From assembly GCF_024713975.1 (NCBI RefSeq), contig NC_091107.1, positions 14,559,501 to 14,623,500 of the forward strand: a stretch of DNA of 64,000 nt, in the 5' to 3' direction. The stretch is from Paralichthys olivaceus (Eukaryota > Chordata > Actinopteri > Pleuronectiformes > Paralichthyidae). A model generated the notes under the pieces. It was not told the origin of the DNA. It did not search any database and was given only the letters and a program-made list of their open reading frames with translations. Of the stretch, positions 11,801 to 50,060 are shown piece by piece (position 1 is the first letter of the stretch; each line of letters begins with the position of its first letter). The position numbers and the translations under genes were made by a program.

Positions 11801-12749
11801 AAGTTGGCTTTTTGAAACTTATTCTTAGTTTTACGCTTACATCGCTCATATTTATATTGTAGTGAATGGTTTATTACTTGTATATGTCCTTTGCAAATCT
11901 TTAAAACAGGCACAGTTTGATTGGAGTAATGCTTGCAGTTTTTGAATCTCTATTCTTACAAAACAGCTTTCATCCACACTAATAGTTTCCATCAATGACC
12001 TTTCCTTTGCTTGACTAAGACTAAACTGACAAGCTGTGTACATGTATATATGCAAATACTTACAGTGACTTCCTCCATGGACTCTTGCACAGTTTTCCAC
12101 AGGGTCCAGGCTCCGTCACACACCAGGTCTGTGACGTGCAGGCTCTTGCACAGGGTCACAAACTCTGCATCCTTGTCTCTGTGTCTGGAGGAGGGAGACA
12201 TGCATCAATAATCATTATGGGGAACACAAACACAGCATCAGAACAACAACTCATGTGGAGAACACAAACACAGCATCGGAACAACAACTCATGTGAAGAA
12301 CACAAACAGCTCAGAAACACTAACGCCTCCCTGAATGTGTATCACTCACGCGTATGTGTATAACAGCGTCACAACACACACTACAGACGACAATAACCTG
12401 TAACACGTGGACCCTTGTGTGTGATTGAAAGGTATCAATACGAAGCGGCATTATGTTAACACACGGGCCTAGCTTTGTGTGAAGCAGCTAGCTAAACAGC
12501 CTCACGATCACTCACTGCTAAAGTAAGACACCAGTAAAGCTAGCGTTAGCTTCACATTGCGGCTACAGCGTGTAAACAGTTTCTAGAGCAGCTGAACAAC
12601 TCGCAGCAGAGACGAGAGAGCAGCCGCAGGAAAACTTACTTTTTAACAGATAACTCTGGACTCTCCTTCTTGTCCGGGGAAACACTCTCAGCCCCGGGCT
12701 TCAGCCCTTTGCTCTGCGGGGTCCCGGAGCCGCGCTTCTTAGGTGGCAT
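5855..12749 (-). CDS. rb1: Retinoblastoma protein, coding exons 1-17 (3' half outside window)
   Basis: Exons, right to left: 12640-12749, 12064-12184, 11470-11573, 10856-10990, 10719-10757, 10538-10587, 10180-10290, 9037-9182, 8850-8927, 8011-8120, 7829-7906, 7227-7314, 7008-7124, 6866-6922, 6473-6504, 6239-6315, 5855-6075. All phases join, giving 558 codons; human exons 1-17 give about 565. The start MPPKKRGSG is the first ATG of exon 1, and the human Ala/Pro-rich N terminus is absent. The Rb N-domain follows ([22 protein letters not shown]), then the CDK-site linker IPPQTPIR, then pocket A (QQLRSDLL to [17 protein letters not shown]). Pocket B and the C domain lie left of base 1. The family represses E2F-driven S-phase genes. 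Exon 17 ends at IAWRT, exactly where human intron 17 hosts LPAR6, so RBL1 and RBL2 are excluded. Confidence 0.97.
9352..9928. mobile_element. MITE family 2, copy 1 (near-complete), in rb1 intron 7
   Basis: The left end TTTTCAGATATGACCTCTGG and the right end, reverse-complemented (CTTTCAGACATGAACT), are inverted repeats. Both continue into related sequence with CTGCAGTTTG or CTCCGCAGAT and then TTCACACATG or GTGTGAACGC. There is no coding capacity. Partial copies lie at 37264-37630 and 41223-41350. This copy carries a composite ETS/CRE-like motif, CCGGAAGTGACGTA, at 9507-9520, which copy 2 lacks. Confidence 0.75.
12222..12320. repeat. 38-bp minisatellite, about 2.5 units, in rb1 intron 1
   Basis: Units beginning GAACACAAACACAGCATC start at 12222 and 12260. 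A third, degenerate unit begins near 12298. The array starts about 40 bases upstream of the exon 2 acceptor in the rb1 sense direction, so its length could affect the branch-point region. Confidence 0.8.
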
Positions 12750-14099
12750 CTCGGTGTTCGCTTAGCTGCGAGCTAAATGTGCAGGTTTTGAAAGTAAAAC
12801 AGAGCTTATGAAGGAGGGGGAGCTGGTGTTTACTAAGTTTAAAGCCCACCACACGAATTCCGTAGCGACGCTACAACAAAACCCCGCTGCGGACTTCCTG
12901 AACGTGTGCGCGCTCGATTTGCAACACGGCAGTGCGCGGCGGGGCGCAGGTGTCGGCGGGGTCTCATCTGTTAGACGCATTGAACATTCAGAACTCCCAC
13001 TAACGAGAATAAGAACTGTGTCTCCTGAGTGTCAATGATGTTTTATCTTAATTTGAAACCAGTGGCGCTGCCGACAGTGTCGATCACTCACCAGACTGCA
13101 GCTTCGTCTGAGGTCTACCCGTGGATCTCTGTGAACGTAAACAGATCAGTGTGTGAGCGCTGGGATCACGTGACGCACCGAAAACGAACGAACCCAAACT
13201 CACGAGAAGAAAACGCGGGAAAAGTTACTACGCAACATCCGCTCATTTGCATTTATCCCGCCATCCAAACCGGTCACAAAGGATCTCTCCGCCTCTCAGT
13301 GTAGGAGGGTGATCGTCTCCTCACTCCAGCTGATCTGACGTAGTTATATAGTTATTACAGAGGCCTGACCCTGCAGAGGTTCACTTTGTTGTTGTCACGT
13401 GTTATTACGCGCCGATGTCCTCACTCATTTTAATTATCCAGGGACATTTCATTCTTCTTAAATGGGATCAATCATTCATGTTCACTTCGAAATCTTGTCT
13501 TTCACAAGTTTAAGTGTTTTAGTTTGCGGCCATGTCGTAAATATGCCTTCCCTGCCTCCCGAGCTATGTACAACGCTGCCCTCTTGAGGTTAAATACACG
13601 TATTGTTATTTTCAAAGCCTGTAATGTCATATCTCTATGTACAAGAAGTCAGTCCACTCTGCAGCAGGTGACCACATCACTGCTGTTTAGTTCACCACGA
13701 GTTAAGTATTGTTTCAAAAACAACATTTTAGAGGGAACTTACATACAAAGGATATTCTCCATCTTGTCTTATGTTTTTTAAATGGGAAAGGGTTTAGTTT
13801 AAAAAGGCATAGAGGTAATGATCACTGGAGAAAAGTCAGCTTGGTGAGGTCCTCTGGTGTTTTGAGGGCCACCGTAGATCTCCTCTCACCCAGGAAGGGA
13901 GGGGGGGAGTGAGGGGCACTGACTTCGATGCCATATTACACACTCAACCTTTAAAAGCTGGTCTGCAATATGTTCTTAAATCTATTTGTAGGTGTGACAA
14001 TATTAATTTATTTTCAGAATGCTCACCTGCAGTGCAGACCACCAGACTAGCTTGTACTAATGAACAGAACCTTGAAAAAAGCAAGCATTTTTAGGTACC
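12750..14099. other. rb1 5' flank and rb1-slc6 intergenic region
   Basis: The first 500 bases are GC- and CpG-rich relative to their surroundings and presumably carry the rb1 promoter and 5' UTR, although I assign no specific factor site. From about 13.3 kb the sequence turns AT-rich. No coding exon is supported on either strand. A fragment of MITE family 3 lies near 13860-13965, and the slc6 poly(A) signal is at 14100. Confidence 0.55.
13860..13965. mobile_element. Probable fragment of MITE family 3
   Basis: The segment ends in ACACACTCAACCTTTA, the same terminal sequence as the right end of the copy at 42525-42765 (TACACTCAACCTTTAT). The G-rich body (GGGAGTGAGGGGCACTG) resembles the interior of this common teleost element. 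Only one end is recognisable. Confidence 0.4.
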
Positions 14100-14105
14100 T
14101 TTATT
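14100..14105 (-). promoter_or_regulatory. Poly(A) signal of the slc6 gene
   Basis: TTTATT on the plus strand reads AATAAA on the minus strand, about 565 bases after the slc6 stop codon. A second overlapping copy follows at once (TTTATTTATT). Confidence 0.5.
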
Positions 14106-14669
14106 TATTCTATGAATAATAACTTTTTAAAATCATTAATTTAAAAAGTAAAACAAATTAAAATTGTTCCAGACTGAGGCTGTGTCAAAACCATTTAGTC
14201 TGGCCGGCTGATGACTGATGTGGTCGCTTCTCCTGTGGTGAGTAGCAGCCAAGAGTCTCTGCACTTTGTCCCTCCTCCTTGAACAGGTTTAACAAAATCT
14301 GGTCCGAAAGCCGCTGCTGACCGAAGTCAGGGAAATTTCATTGTGCATTCATTATACTACACGACTATGACAATAAATACACATTCAAACATATCCACAT
14401 AAAAAAACTACAATGAAAAATGAGGATGATCCAAACTTTACAGCTGTGACTTCATAGGTTACACAAAGTTAAAAAAAAAGAAGTTAAAAAAATACTTTGG
14501 AATCATACATGATAGTATAAATAAAGCAATTAATCCACTCTGCCCTGCAGGACGCTGTGTGTTCAGCCACCAGAGCCTGGCTGGGGCCAGTATCTTAACG
14601 ATAAATTCCTTTCTCTCTTGACAACGTAGTTTGCTCATTGCTATGCGTTCATCACAGCTCTCCACACTG

Positions 14670-23819
<9,150 letters not shown>

Positions 23820-24454
23820 TTCCCACCCCGGCTTTCACTGTCTGTGTTTAACGTTCGGCGGTCCGCATGTTGAAAAAAGGCAGAGGGGAGTCCTTCTGAA
23901 ATAACACCGGCTGGTTGTGGTGTCGGAGGCGGGTGGAGAAGCGCAGTCGTTCGGCGTTTGACTAGTGAAACGCGACCGGGAAGCATCAGCGATGACGAGG
24001 AGGAATCAGGCCGGTGGGCGGGGAGGGAGCAGGGCAGGCGGGGCGCAGGTGCAGCACACACACCGGAGGGGGGGGGCTCCTCCTTCTACCTGCTGTGTTT
24101 GGGAGGAGCAAGTGGGATGTTCGACAGGATAATGAGTGAGGTCAGAGAAACTGCAGCCAGATCACTCATGTTACTGTCAAAACTCTGTGTACCTGCACCC
24201 TGCACAACAAAAGCAACAACACAGTGCCATGTTCTTATTAAGATCTGGAGGAAACTGCCTATTTGAAATATTATTCGTGGAGCGATGGACAGTCCATTGA
24301 TGACCAAGGTCTAGGAGTTCTGATAGGTGCATGGACCACGAGACAAGGTTGTTCTGTCAACTTGATCTGAAAATATTCTGCAACTTTTGTCCAATAAAAA
24401 CAAAAGCTTTGTCATATTGGGAAAGAAGGTTATTTCTTGTGGTGCACTGCAAAA

Positions 24455-24830
24455 AGTTTGTGCCATTTAGAAAACACTGTGGAGCTGGAGCCAAGACACA
24501 ATTAGCTTAGTTTAGCATAAAGCCAATAGTCTACTATTTTCATGTTGTAATAGAATCTTGCGTGGATCTAGAGATGAGGTTACTTTGTCAACTTAAATTT
24601 GAAATTACTTTTTTCTTTGTTTCCTTATGAAGAATTTATATATTTTTAAATTTGGGGAAATAAGCTTATTTCGTGTGCACTCAGAATTCTAAGACACTCT
24701 CAGGTGGTCTGTGCAAATTGTATGAAGCTATGGACCCAGGACACAACTAGCTTAGCTCAGCATAAAGGGATAGCTCTGTCCAAAGATCACAATTCCATCT
24801 CCCACCTCTAGAGCTCACTAATTAATGCCG
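24455..24830. repeat. Dispersed repeat with two diverged 'AGCTTAG..CATAAAG' units
   Basis: Two related segments occur: GAGCTGGAGCCAAGACACAA then TTAGCTTAGTTTAGCATAAAG near 24482-24523, and GAAGCTATGGACCCAGGACA then TAGCTTAGCTCAGCATAAAG near 24722-24768. The second continues into CTCTGTCCAAAGATCACAAT. I recognise this word set as a common fish repeat, from memory only. It may be a tandem or nested insertion. Confidence 0.5.
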
Positions 24831-25314
24831 TCTGTCACGTTTCTTTAACCCGTACATACAGAGATCTGTGAAAACAGCTTGTGGCTTTAGTCATGCACTG
24901 GATTTATTTCTTGACAAACAACGTGTTGTTGCAGGGCCTCTGCAGCACTATTGACATGCTCTTTTCACACCACGACCACACCCAGATGTGATCATGGGTA
25001 TGGTCAACAAACTTTTGACCTTTGAACCCTTACACGTTATTGTTGCAATGTTTACCTGCGATACAAGATCAAGTACGGCACCTGAGGTCTTGTAGATCCA
25101 ACAGAAATAAATAATATCTGTCAACATGCAAAAGATCAGACTTGATGTGAACACATACAGGAAGTCTATAATAAATATGCAACAGCAGCATCACAGTAAA
25201 AGCTCTACTAACTTAGCTTGTTGTCTTTTGTTAGACTATAATACGATAAATGCTCCACGCTATTCAACCCTGATGTGTCAGTTCCATTTCTGCGTGTGGG
25301 TGGCATGTGTGCAC

Positions 25315-25345
25315 GAGAAAGAGAGAGAGAGAGAGAGACAGAGAA
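25315..25345. repeat. (GA)n simple repeat
   Basis: A short run of about 12 GA units with flanking A/G interruptions lies about 0.6 kb upstream of the SLAIN-like start codon. It is purine-only on the plus strand. No function is implied. Confidence 0.8.
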
Positions 25346-25927
25346 TCTATGATGTGACCACACTTCTCGTTGCAACTTCCTTGGGTGAGATGTATGAAGC
25401 AGATACATCCAAAAACAACTAACCACAAACACTCAGCAGTAGCTTTTGGCATGACAACTAAAGAAAGCAGCAGCAGCAGCAAGGTGAACAATCCAGTATA
25501 CACAATTCAGATGGAGAGAATCCTCCATGTTCTGAATGTAAAAAGGTTAAATTCATATTTTAGTAAACCAAGAATCATATATTCATAACTGCTATAGGCC
25601 AAATAGGTTTTTGTCAATATCAGTCTTGATGGTGTGATGTACAGTGGCTATTTTTCTTTCTTAGTAACAGCTCACAAACTCTTTAATCCACATAAGCTCA
25701 TGATGCTTCTCTAAATCCATCCAATCTGTTGAGTGTCTATACTTAACAGCCCTACTCAACAAATCTGGGTCAATATATGGTACAGTGAAGCAGCACAGAA
25801 GCGGTTTGTGCAGTCCTACACAACCATGACTGCAACCCTGAAGAATCCTTTTATCTTAAAATGAGGTTTTGTCAGATTCTGGTTTGACAACAACTTCATT
25901 TTGGAGTCCCGGGGTGGAAGACGATAA

Positions 25928-28694
25928 ATGCACGAGGAGTTTGAAGAAGTGACGAGCTGTGAGGATCTAACTTCAGAAGAACCAAAGAACAACTGGAGCC
26001 TTCATTTTTCCAACGAGCCGCCCATGGAGTTTGACACCAGTGCAAACAACCATCTCTTCTCCAGTGAGATGAAAAACAACTGTGAAGGGCTGGAGGACAG
26101 CTCGCATTCATACTGCAGCATCTGGATGGAAACAGAACCAGCAACGTTTAAGAGTTGGAACGGTCACTCGTTTGCCATGGATGCAAGGGTCAGACTGGAT
26201 CATTTGAAGTCAGGGTGTAATTCACCCACACCTTGCTGCATCACGGACGGAACATTAAACAGTCAGGAAAACGCTTGGGACGGTGAGCCCAAAGAAGAGG
26301 AGTCTGCTTTGGACTCTGTGGAGCTTCTTGATGTAGACGATGGTGAGCAGGATGAAGAGAGCTGGTAGGTGAAATCAGATCTTTGATGATACTCTTGTGA
26401 GACTTGCAGCAGGACATTTCTGGCAATCTGCCCCTTTAGCCAGAATGATTCCAAATTTATTGGTGTCCCATGTTCCATCCTACCACTAAGTTTCATGGCA
26501 ATCTGTTCTATGGTGCATAATCCTGCTGACAAATAAACCAACAAACAAACAGACAGGTGAAAACACAACCTCCATGGTGGAGTAAAAGCTGTGTAAAGCA
26601 GATAGAATAAGGTGGATGCTGATCAGGAGAACCAAATTCTCTACACCACCATTGTTTGAAAAGCGGGGTTTCTCAGTCAAATAAAAGTGTGAGTGTGCTC
26701 TCTTATTCCTCTCAGGTTATACGAGTCTCCAAAGAAGGAGGCGACTGAGCAGAAATCTGAGTCTGCTCTCACATGGTGTCGACATGTCCTGGATAACCCC
26801 AGTCCTGAGGTGGAGGCTGCGTGTCGCCAGCTGATGAACAGGCTGGATGGAAGTAAGCGTGCAGCACCATGGCCCACTCTTCCATGCTGCTGATTTCTGT
26901 GATTACAAAACATTTTGGTCTGAGCAGCCCCCACTCTCTGTATTGTCAGGACCGAGCAGTCACTTCTACAGACATCCTGCAGTTTTTCGTACTGGTTCTG
27001 TGGAAAAATCATCAGCTAACACAGCCCAGAACATCTCCCACAGTTCAGGTAATGAAACAACAAATAACCTGAGATATAGTTTAAAATTCTTTTAACACTG
27101 ATCAGTGAAATAAAATCAAGATCAATTTCTGTGCATGGATCACCTTTATGTTTTTTCCAAAACAAACGTCTTCGATATTATATAATTCAGTCACATATGT
27201 TTGCATGTATTAATCTGCATAGATAACAATGAGCTGAGCAGCTCCAGAAACTCCATAAACAGAAACTACAGACTGGAGGACATCACAGACGTCCGCATAA
27301 TGGCTCAAATACAGGAGGCCAGTGAGTACACGCAAGGCTTTTTGATTTGACTTACTGTACACTGCACTCTCAATGATGTGTGATGATGTTGAACAGAGAT
27401 AACTTTAGTCTGCATCTTTCAGGTTTACGACAAGACTATGTTTCCTCGCCTCTGAGAAGCCCTGAGTCACCTTCTTATTTTAACACTGCAGTAGAAACTA
27501 CTGACGACTTCACTCCAGGGAATAAAACCGAGGCGTCATTTCCCTCTCGCTGGTCGCCTCGTCTGTTGTCCCTGAGCTCTCCATCTAGCCATTCACCAAC
27601 ATCAGCAGCCAGGCAGAGTCCAAAACTGGCCCGGCTTCACCAGCAGGTCATCCAGTTCAAGCTGCTTAAACTGGCACAGAATCAAGGTGCACAGAGAAAA
27701 AACCTGACTATATAATCAGAGGCATCAATACAATTTGAGGTGTATTCAAATCATATTTATTTGTGTAGCGCCAAAACCTAATATACATAATCACATTTTA
27801 CATAGAAGGTGGAGGAGTGAGAGACCAAGAACAGTTGTGTACGATAATGTTTCAGCTCTGACAGACTAGTTGCTATAATTTTGTGGTAATCCATTTAATA
27901 GTTTTTTTTGCAAATGCAGATGAAAATATAACCACTTTGGTCAAATAAATATTGAATTACTTTTATTGAGGCACATGAAATAGAGACTCACAAACTGGGG
28001 TTTTATGTGACATATAAAAGTCTCCAAAATGTTCCATTTTAGTAAAACCAAGAGAAAATGTTGATGGAAACATAAAATATTTGAGAATAGATATATTCTG
28101 GCAAAATTAGCAACACATGAAAAGAGCTTGTGAGGCTGAATGAGTGTGTGTAAACCTCAAAATAACCCTGATATGTTTTGCAGCAACATCTGCAGGTAGG
28201 ACCAGATCACCTGTGCGGACCAGCCTCCGCTCCCTCCAGGCTGTTAGGAACAGTCGGAGTTTTGAAACCGACGACTACCCCCCTGCTCATCAAACCTCTC
28301 ATCCTGCATCAGGTTTGGATCCGTTTCCTCACATTTGAGAAGCAACAAGACGGAGTTCTCATTGGACTGCTTTGATAATGTTACAGCTATTGAACAACCC
28401 TCTTTGCATCGCTTCCGATGAAACATTGTATTCCCAGGTGCATCATCTACCAGAATGGGGTCGAGCTGCTGGTCTCCATCACTTTCTGCAGCATCCGTGA
28501 ACTCCAGCTCAGCGAGAGACCACTTGGTTCGGATAGCGGCCATGAAGAGGCCGCAGAGGTCTCAGTCTCTGAGCCCCTGCAGGATCGCTCAGTCTGCTAG
28601 AGGATACCTGTCTCGTCACGGACGCGTCTTTGCATCTCCTGAGAGGTCGACCCCTGTGGCTTGGGCCAGATATGCACCACACACTCAACAGTGA
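25928..28694 (+). CDS. SLAIN motif family protein (SLAIN1/SLAIN2-like), microtubule plus-end factor
   Basis: Seven exons are read: 25928-26364, 26716-26852, 26950-27048, 27223-27321, 27423-27686, 28184-28312 and 28438-28694. They sum to 1422 bases, or 473 residues, with every phase joining. A TAA directly precedes the ATG in frame. Family marks are DSVELLDVDDGEQDEESWLY, LTWCRHVLDNPSPEVEAACR, YRLEDITDVRIMAQIQEASL and LRQDY. Also present are LHQQVIQFKLLKLAQNQ and the SR-rich TSLRSLQAVRNSRSFETDDY. SLAIN proteins bind CLASP, EB1 and ch-TOG through SxIP-like Ser/Arg segments and promote microtubule growth. The N-terminal coiled coil of mammalian SLAIN1 (LQELVRKLEKQNEQLR) is absent here, so this may be a divergent fish paralogue. 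Several Ser-Pro sites suggest mitotic phosphorylation (inference). It converges on taf1. Confidence 0.9.
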
Positions 28695-28916
28695 ATGACA
28701 TCACCAGTGAATCCCAAATACTTAAGATGATATAATAATGAAAACATGTTCATGTAGTATTTTACTGATGGGTAATTTACTTCTATGGTTAAGCCTGCAG
28801 AAAAATATAAATCCTTGCTCTAAGATAATGTATGTACTGCATCTGTGTTTCCGTTACATAGGCTGGATATGTTACATTCATTTATTAAGATAAAAACCTA
28901 AATAATGTGTACTGTA

Positions 28917-28922
28917 AATAAA
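28917..28922 (+). promoter_or_regulatory. Poly(A) signal of the SLAIN-like gene
   Basis: A sense AATAAA lies 223 bases after the stop codon. The taf1 poly(A) signal is at 29429-29434 on the other strand, so the two convergent transcripts would end about 500 bases apart. Confidence 0.6.
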
Positions 28923-29428
28923 TAGGTGTTGAAGAATGAGTGAATTCTTTCTCTTCTGATAAATCTAATCTGAGATGTCCTTGAAATTATCAGTGAAGAA
29001 TAATAAATTAAATGGAATAAGATTGTCTTTTTGTTGCCATCAGTGACTTTGTAAGCATTGCATGTGCATGAACTCATCAAATTCAAACAGATGTAGAAGC
29101 ACAGCATGATTCATCTATGCTGATTGCAGAACAGGCCGTCTCTTTCAGAGGCGTTGTTTTGTAACAGGAAGCGTGCACGTTGGCATCAAGAGAAACTAAA
29201 CAGGTGACGTCTTCATAATAGGAAGCTCACTTGATACCAACAATATAAGTGTGGTTTCACTTTTTATATACGGTCTGTGGGTTTTACTCTAAAACCTAAT
29301 AAACAAGAGCAGGAACCAGAAAATGACTGTTAGTAATAAGGACTTGGTGACTGCTCCTTGTTATTCTTCATTGAGTTTATTCTATTTTTCATGTTAGCAC
29401 TGGGCAGATATAACAGAGCTGCTGAGTC

Positions 29429-29434
29429 TTTATT
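29429..29434 (-). promoter_or_regulatory. Poly(A) signal of taf1
   Basis: TTTATT on the plus strand reads AATAAA in the taf1 sense direction, about 254 bases after the taf1 stop codon. Confidence 0.55.
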
Positions 29435-29687
29435 GAGCACAGGATATTAAATGACTTTAAACAGCAGATAACAATGGGACACACACTTCAAGATCAAGGT
29501 ACATCATTGTAGACAACTGTCATCTTACATATAAAAAAGCTACTGAGAATTTGACCCCAGAGGTGCAGGGATAAGAAAACACAAGGAAGCTATAAACAAA
29601 AATGTACAATATGTTCACCCGAGAAATCTCTCTTTCTTGATTTTAAAACAATCTTTCTGTGATAATGCGCATTAAAAAAAAAGTTAA

Positions 29688-43476
<13,789 letters not shown>

Positions 43477-44043
43477 CCTGAAAGGTCGAGAGAGAAAACA
43501 CTGACACATTATAGGCATTTAGCTCTTTGTTGTCTTATCCTGAGAGACATTAGACAATAACTAACGAGATCGTTGTGATCCCTGAATGATTTATGCAGGA
43601 GGGATGCATCAAGGCTCAACCTCATCACAGACTACAAATGATTTGTTGCTGTGCATGTATGAGATTGCTTGATTAAATTAAAATAAGCACTAGAGTATAA
43701 TTGTCAGTGTTTTACATTCTCTTCTTGATTATTTCTGCATCATGATATGAGGTCAAAAGTATTATTCATTACAGACTAGCATCGTTGTTGTTTGATCTGC
43801 AGCTAAAGTTAGAACCTGAGTACGTAGTTGTTTTTATTTATTTACATGTGTTGGGACAATGAGCTTCGTCCCAGTCTTTTGTGACCTGAGGATTTGTAAC
43901 AGTAACACTGGTAACATCAACATTAGCTGAGCTGCGGTGTGATGCTACGCTTCTTACATTAAGTAAAGTGAGCTAACTCAATCGGTAGTGTCGGATGACA
44001 AGAACTAAACATCAGATATAACATAAATACATAATGAACTTAC

Positions 44044-44330
44044 CTCGCGTGCCTTCGGTTGCGATTTAGTCAACTTTAATCCAGCTTGGTGTATCTACTG
44101 AATGCTAAGTACATGTAGCATGCTAACCCGCTCCAGCCTGGTAAAGTAGATTGTTAGTTTTTAATATGTTCACTACAACCTCCTTTGTAAACACATGTCT
44201 TTTGTGCCCTCGCCTGCTTAGTGAGAGCGAAGCAAATGTTTATTTCAGCCTAAAACATCCTAAACGTTAGCTTTTATTTCTCTGGTAGACGCTACTGTTG
44301 CTAACTGGCGGACAAGCCGAGTGACCCGGA
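44044..44330 (-). promoter_or_regulatory. taf1: taf1 non-coding first exon and promoter
   Basis: A donor read as GCGAG|GTAAGT at 44039-44044 pairs with the TTCAG acceptor just before the taf1 ATG, giving a 5' UTR exon. Upstream at 44325-44332 is CCCGGAAG, an ETS-type site common at housekeeping promoters. The transcription start is not directly visible, so the right boundary is approximate. Confidence 0.55.
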
Positions 44331-44339
44331 AGAACATGG

Positions 44340-45785
44340 TGATGAGTTCAGGTGCTTCCTGTAACTGTTTGCTTTTACAGAACGAATGGAATATTCAATA
44401 TTTTAGCGTTTGGCAAAATATAAGAACACACATCCAGGTATCATTGTACTATGACCGTAAAATCTTACTATAACAACCTTTTGTGCTTTACACAGGACAA
44501 AAAAACGAAACCTAATTCAGAGACGTAAGATTAAAAGTTATGAAAGTGGTATTGAAATTCAACAATGGCATGAATGAGGATTTTTAAGTTGACTGTCTTT
44601 AATACCATTTGATGCAGCTATCCTCACCTCGCCAAGAACATATGTTGAATGTGCAGGGTGCATGACTTGAATTGTATAAAAGTATGAAATCCCTGATAAA
44701 GTGAAACAGTAAAAAGTCAGTAAAAACAAACATACAAAAACAGTTTAGCCAGTTTTAATAGTTTTAAAACACTTGGTTTGGAAAAAAGTACAAAAGTGAT
44801 CCTGGATGCCACAGTATGAAACCAGCCCAGTAACGCAAGTTGAAAGGTGTGTTCCTTTAAAAAGCATCTTCTACAGACATGTTAATTTCAACTGGCCTTA
44901 CCATACACATACTGTACTCACTAAAACAGATACAAGCAATAGTTTAAATACAATGGCTGACCCCAGTAATACATTTACAAGTGATTCTTAAAAAACTAAT
45001 TAAAGGGGGAAGGGGGGGGAGAAGTCCGACCACAATGCCATCTGGTATCTGGCAGTAAAATCATGCAGTATTACAATCGTTCCACTAAAGAGAAACAGCA
45101 AAGCACTATAGCTGTCACACGGTGAGAAAGAGGGCAGCCAAGAGGTGTCTCTCTATCGGACAGCCTTTCAAAGTGTTCATTGGTTGATTTATGAATTGTT
45201 ACTGAGAGAGTTCTCTGCTGTTGAGCAGCCCAGTGGTCTCATTTTGCATACATTGTAAAGTTGCTCAGGGTCTCCGTTAAGGAGAGCCTGTCTTCCACAA
45301 TCGCATCCATTTAGAAAAATATAACTAATTGCTATTGAAGAAAACCCCAAAATGTGGGATATTCTCTCAGTATGTTGTGATAAAATAAAAAAGCTAAGAA
45401 ATACAGTTGAATAAATAAATTGCATGACATCCATAAAAATTAAGTGGATACACTGAGTCGACAGAATGCTATCCACATGAGCACACCATGCTTTTTGTTT
45501 TGGCCCGGCAGTGTTAAAAATGACAGCTCCATCCTCCACTCCGCACATCCCAAGTCACATCCTATGATCCAGTGGAAAGGTTGCCATAAAACATCTAAAA
45601 TATGTTGACATTTCGAGAAAAGGTTTCTTTGATTCGACAATTGATTTCCATGTACAACATGGTCTCTGGCTTTACCAGTTAAGTAAATCGATGTTGATGG
45701 CAATGAGGAAACACAGGAGGGAGACTCTCACAGTGTTACAACAATGAAGCCGCCCTTGTGTCGATACCCGCTGGCCAGCCTATTG
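44340..45785. other. Spacer between the taf1 promoter and the fam76b stop codon
   Basis: The region is AT-rich and without supported exons. It must include the fam76b 3' UTR, which would run leftwards from 45785; no single poly(A) signal is clearly best. A short G-rich tract (GGGGGAAGGGGGGGGAG) lies near 45006. Confidence 0.45.
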
Positions 45786-49739
<3,954 letters not shown>

Positions 49740-49849
49740 CTAGCGTTAGCTGGATGTGCTCGGCGGAACAGAAATAGCTTCGTTAGCTGGAGGGAGCAGC
49801 CGAAGAACAATAAACTCCAGATATCTCAGAGCTTCCGCCGCTCGCACGT

Positions 49850-50060
49850 CGTCCCACAACACTGACGTGACGCCGACAGTCGGTTGATCCGCCACAGACA
49901 CGATCCACTCAACTCACAGCCGGTTATTTCTGCGGACTTTCCACTGTTCTCGGCCAGAAAGGAATTCTCCTGTTCTCCTTCTCTCTTTTTTGTATCGACG
50001 CCGTCGTCGTCATGTCACCGGAAGTGGCCGACGGCTCCTGCGAGAAGAAAGAAAACCTAT
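49850..50060 (-). promoter_or_regulatory. fam76b: Probable fam76b promoter with ETS site
   Basis: This CpG-rich sequence lies 260-470 bases upstream of the fam76b start. CCGGAAGTGG at 50018-50027 is a strong ETS-family consensus. No TATA box is evident, as usual for housekeeping promoters. The start site itself is not visible from sequence alone. Confidence 0.45.

Larger units (their letters stand above)
23820..25927. other. Divergent intergenic region between the slc6 and SLAIN-like genes
   Basis: The first 250 bases upstream of the slc6 start are GC- and CpG-rich, consistent with its promoter and 5' UTR. Beyond this lies AT-rich sequence with a dispersed-repeat stretch at 24455-24830 and a (GA)n tract near 25317-25340. 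No coding exon is supported. The promoter of the plus-strand SLAIN-like gene should lie at the right end. Confidence 0.5.

Noticed and set aside
5855-12749. RBL1 or RBL2 (p107/p130) instead of rb1
   Set aside because: Exon-by-exon sequence ([37 protein letters not shown]) and the lpar6 nest match RB1.
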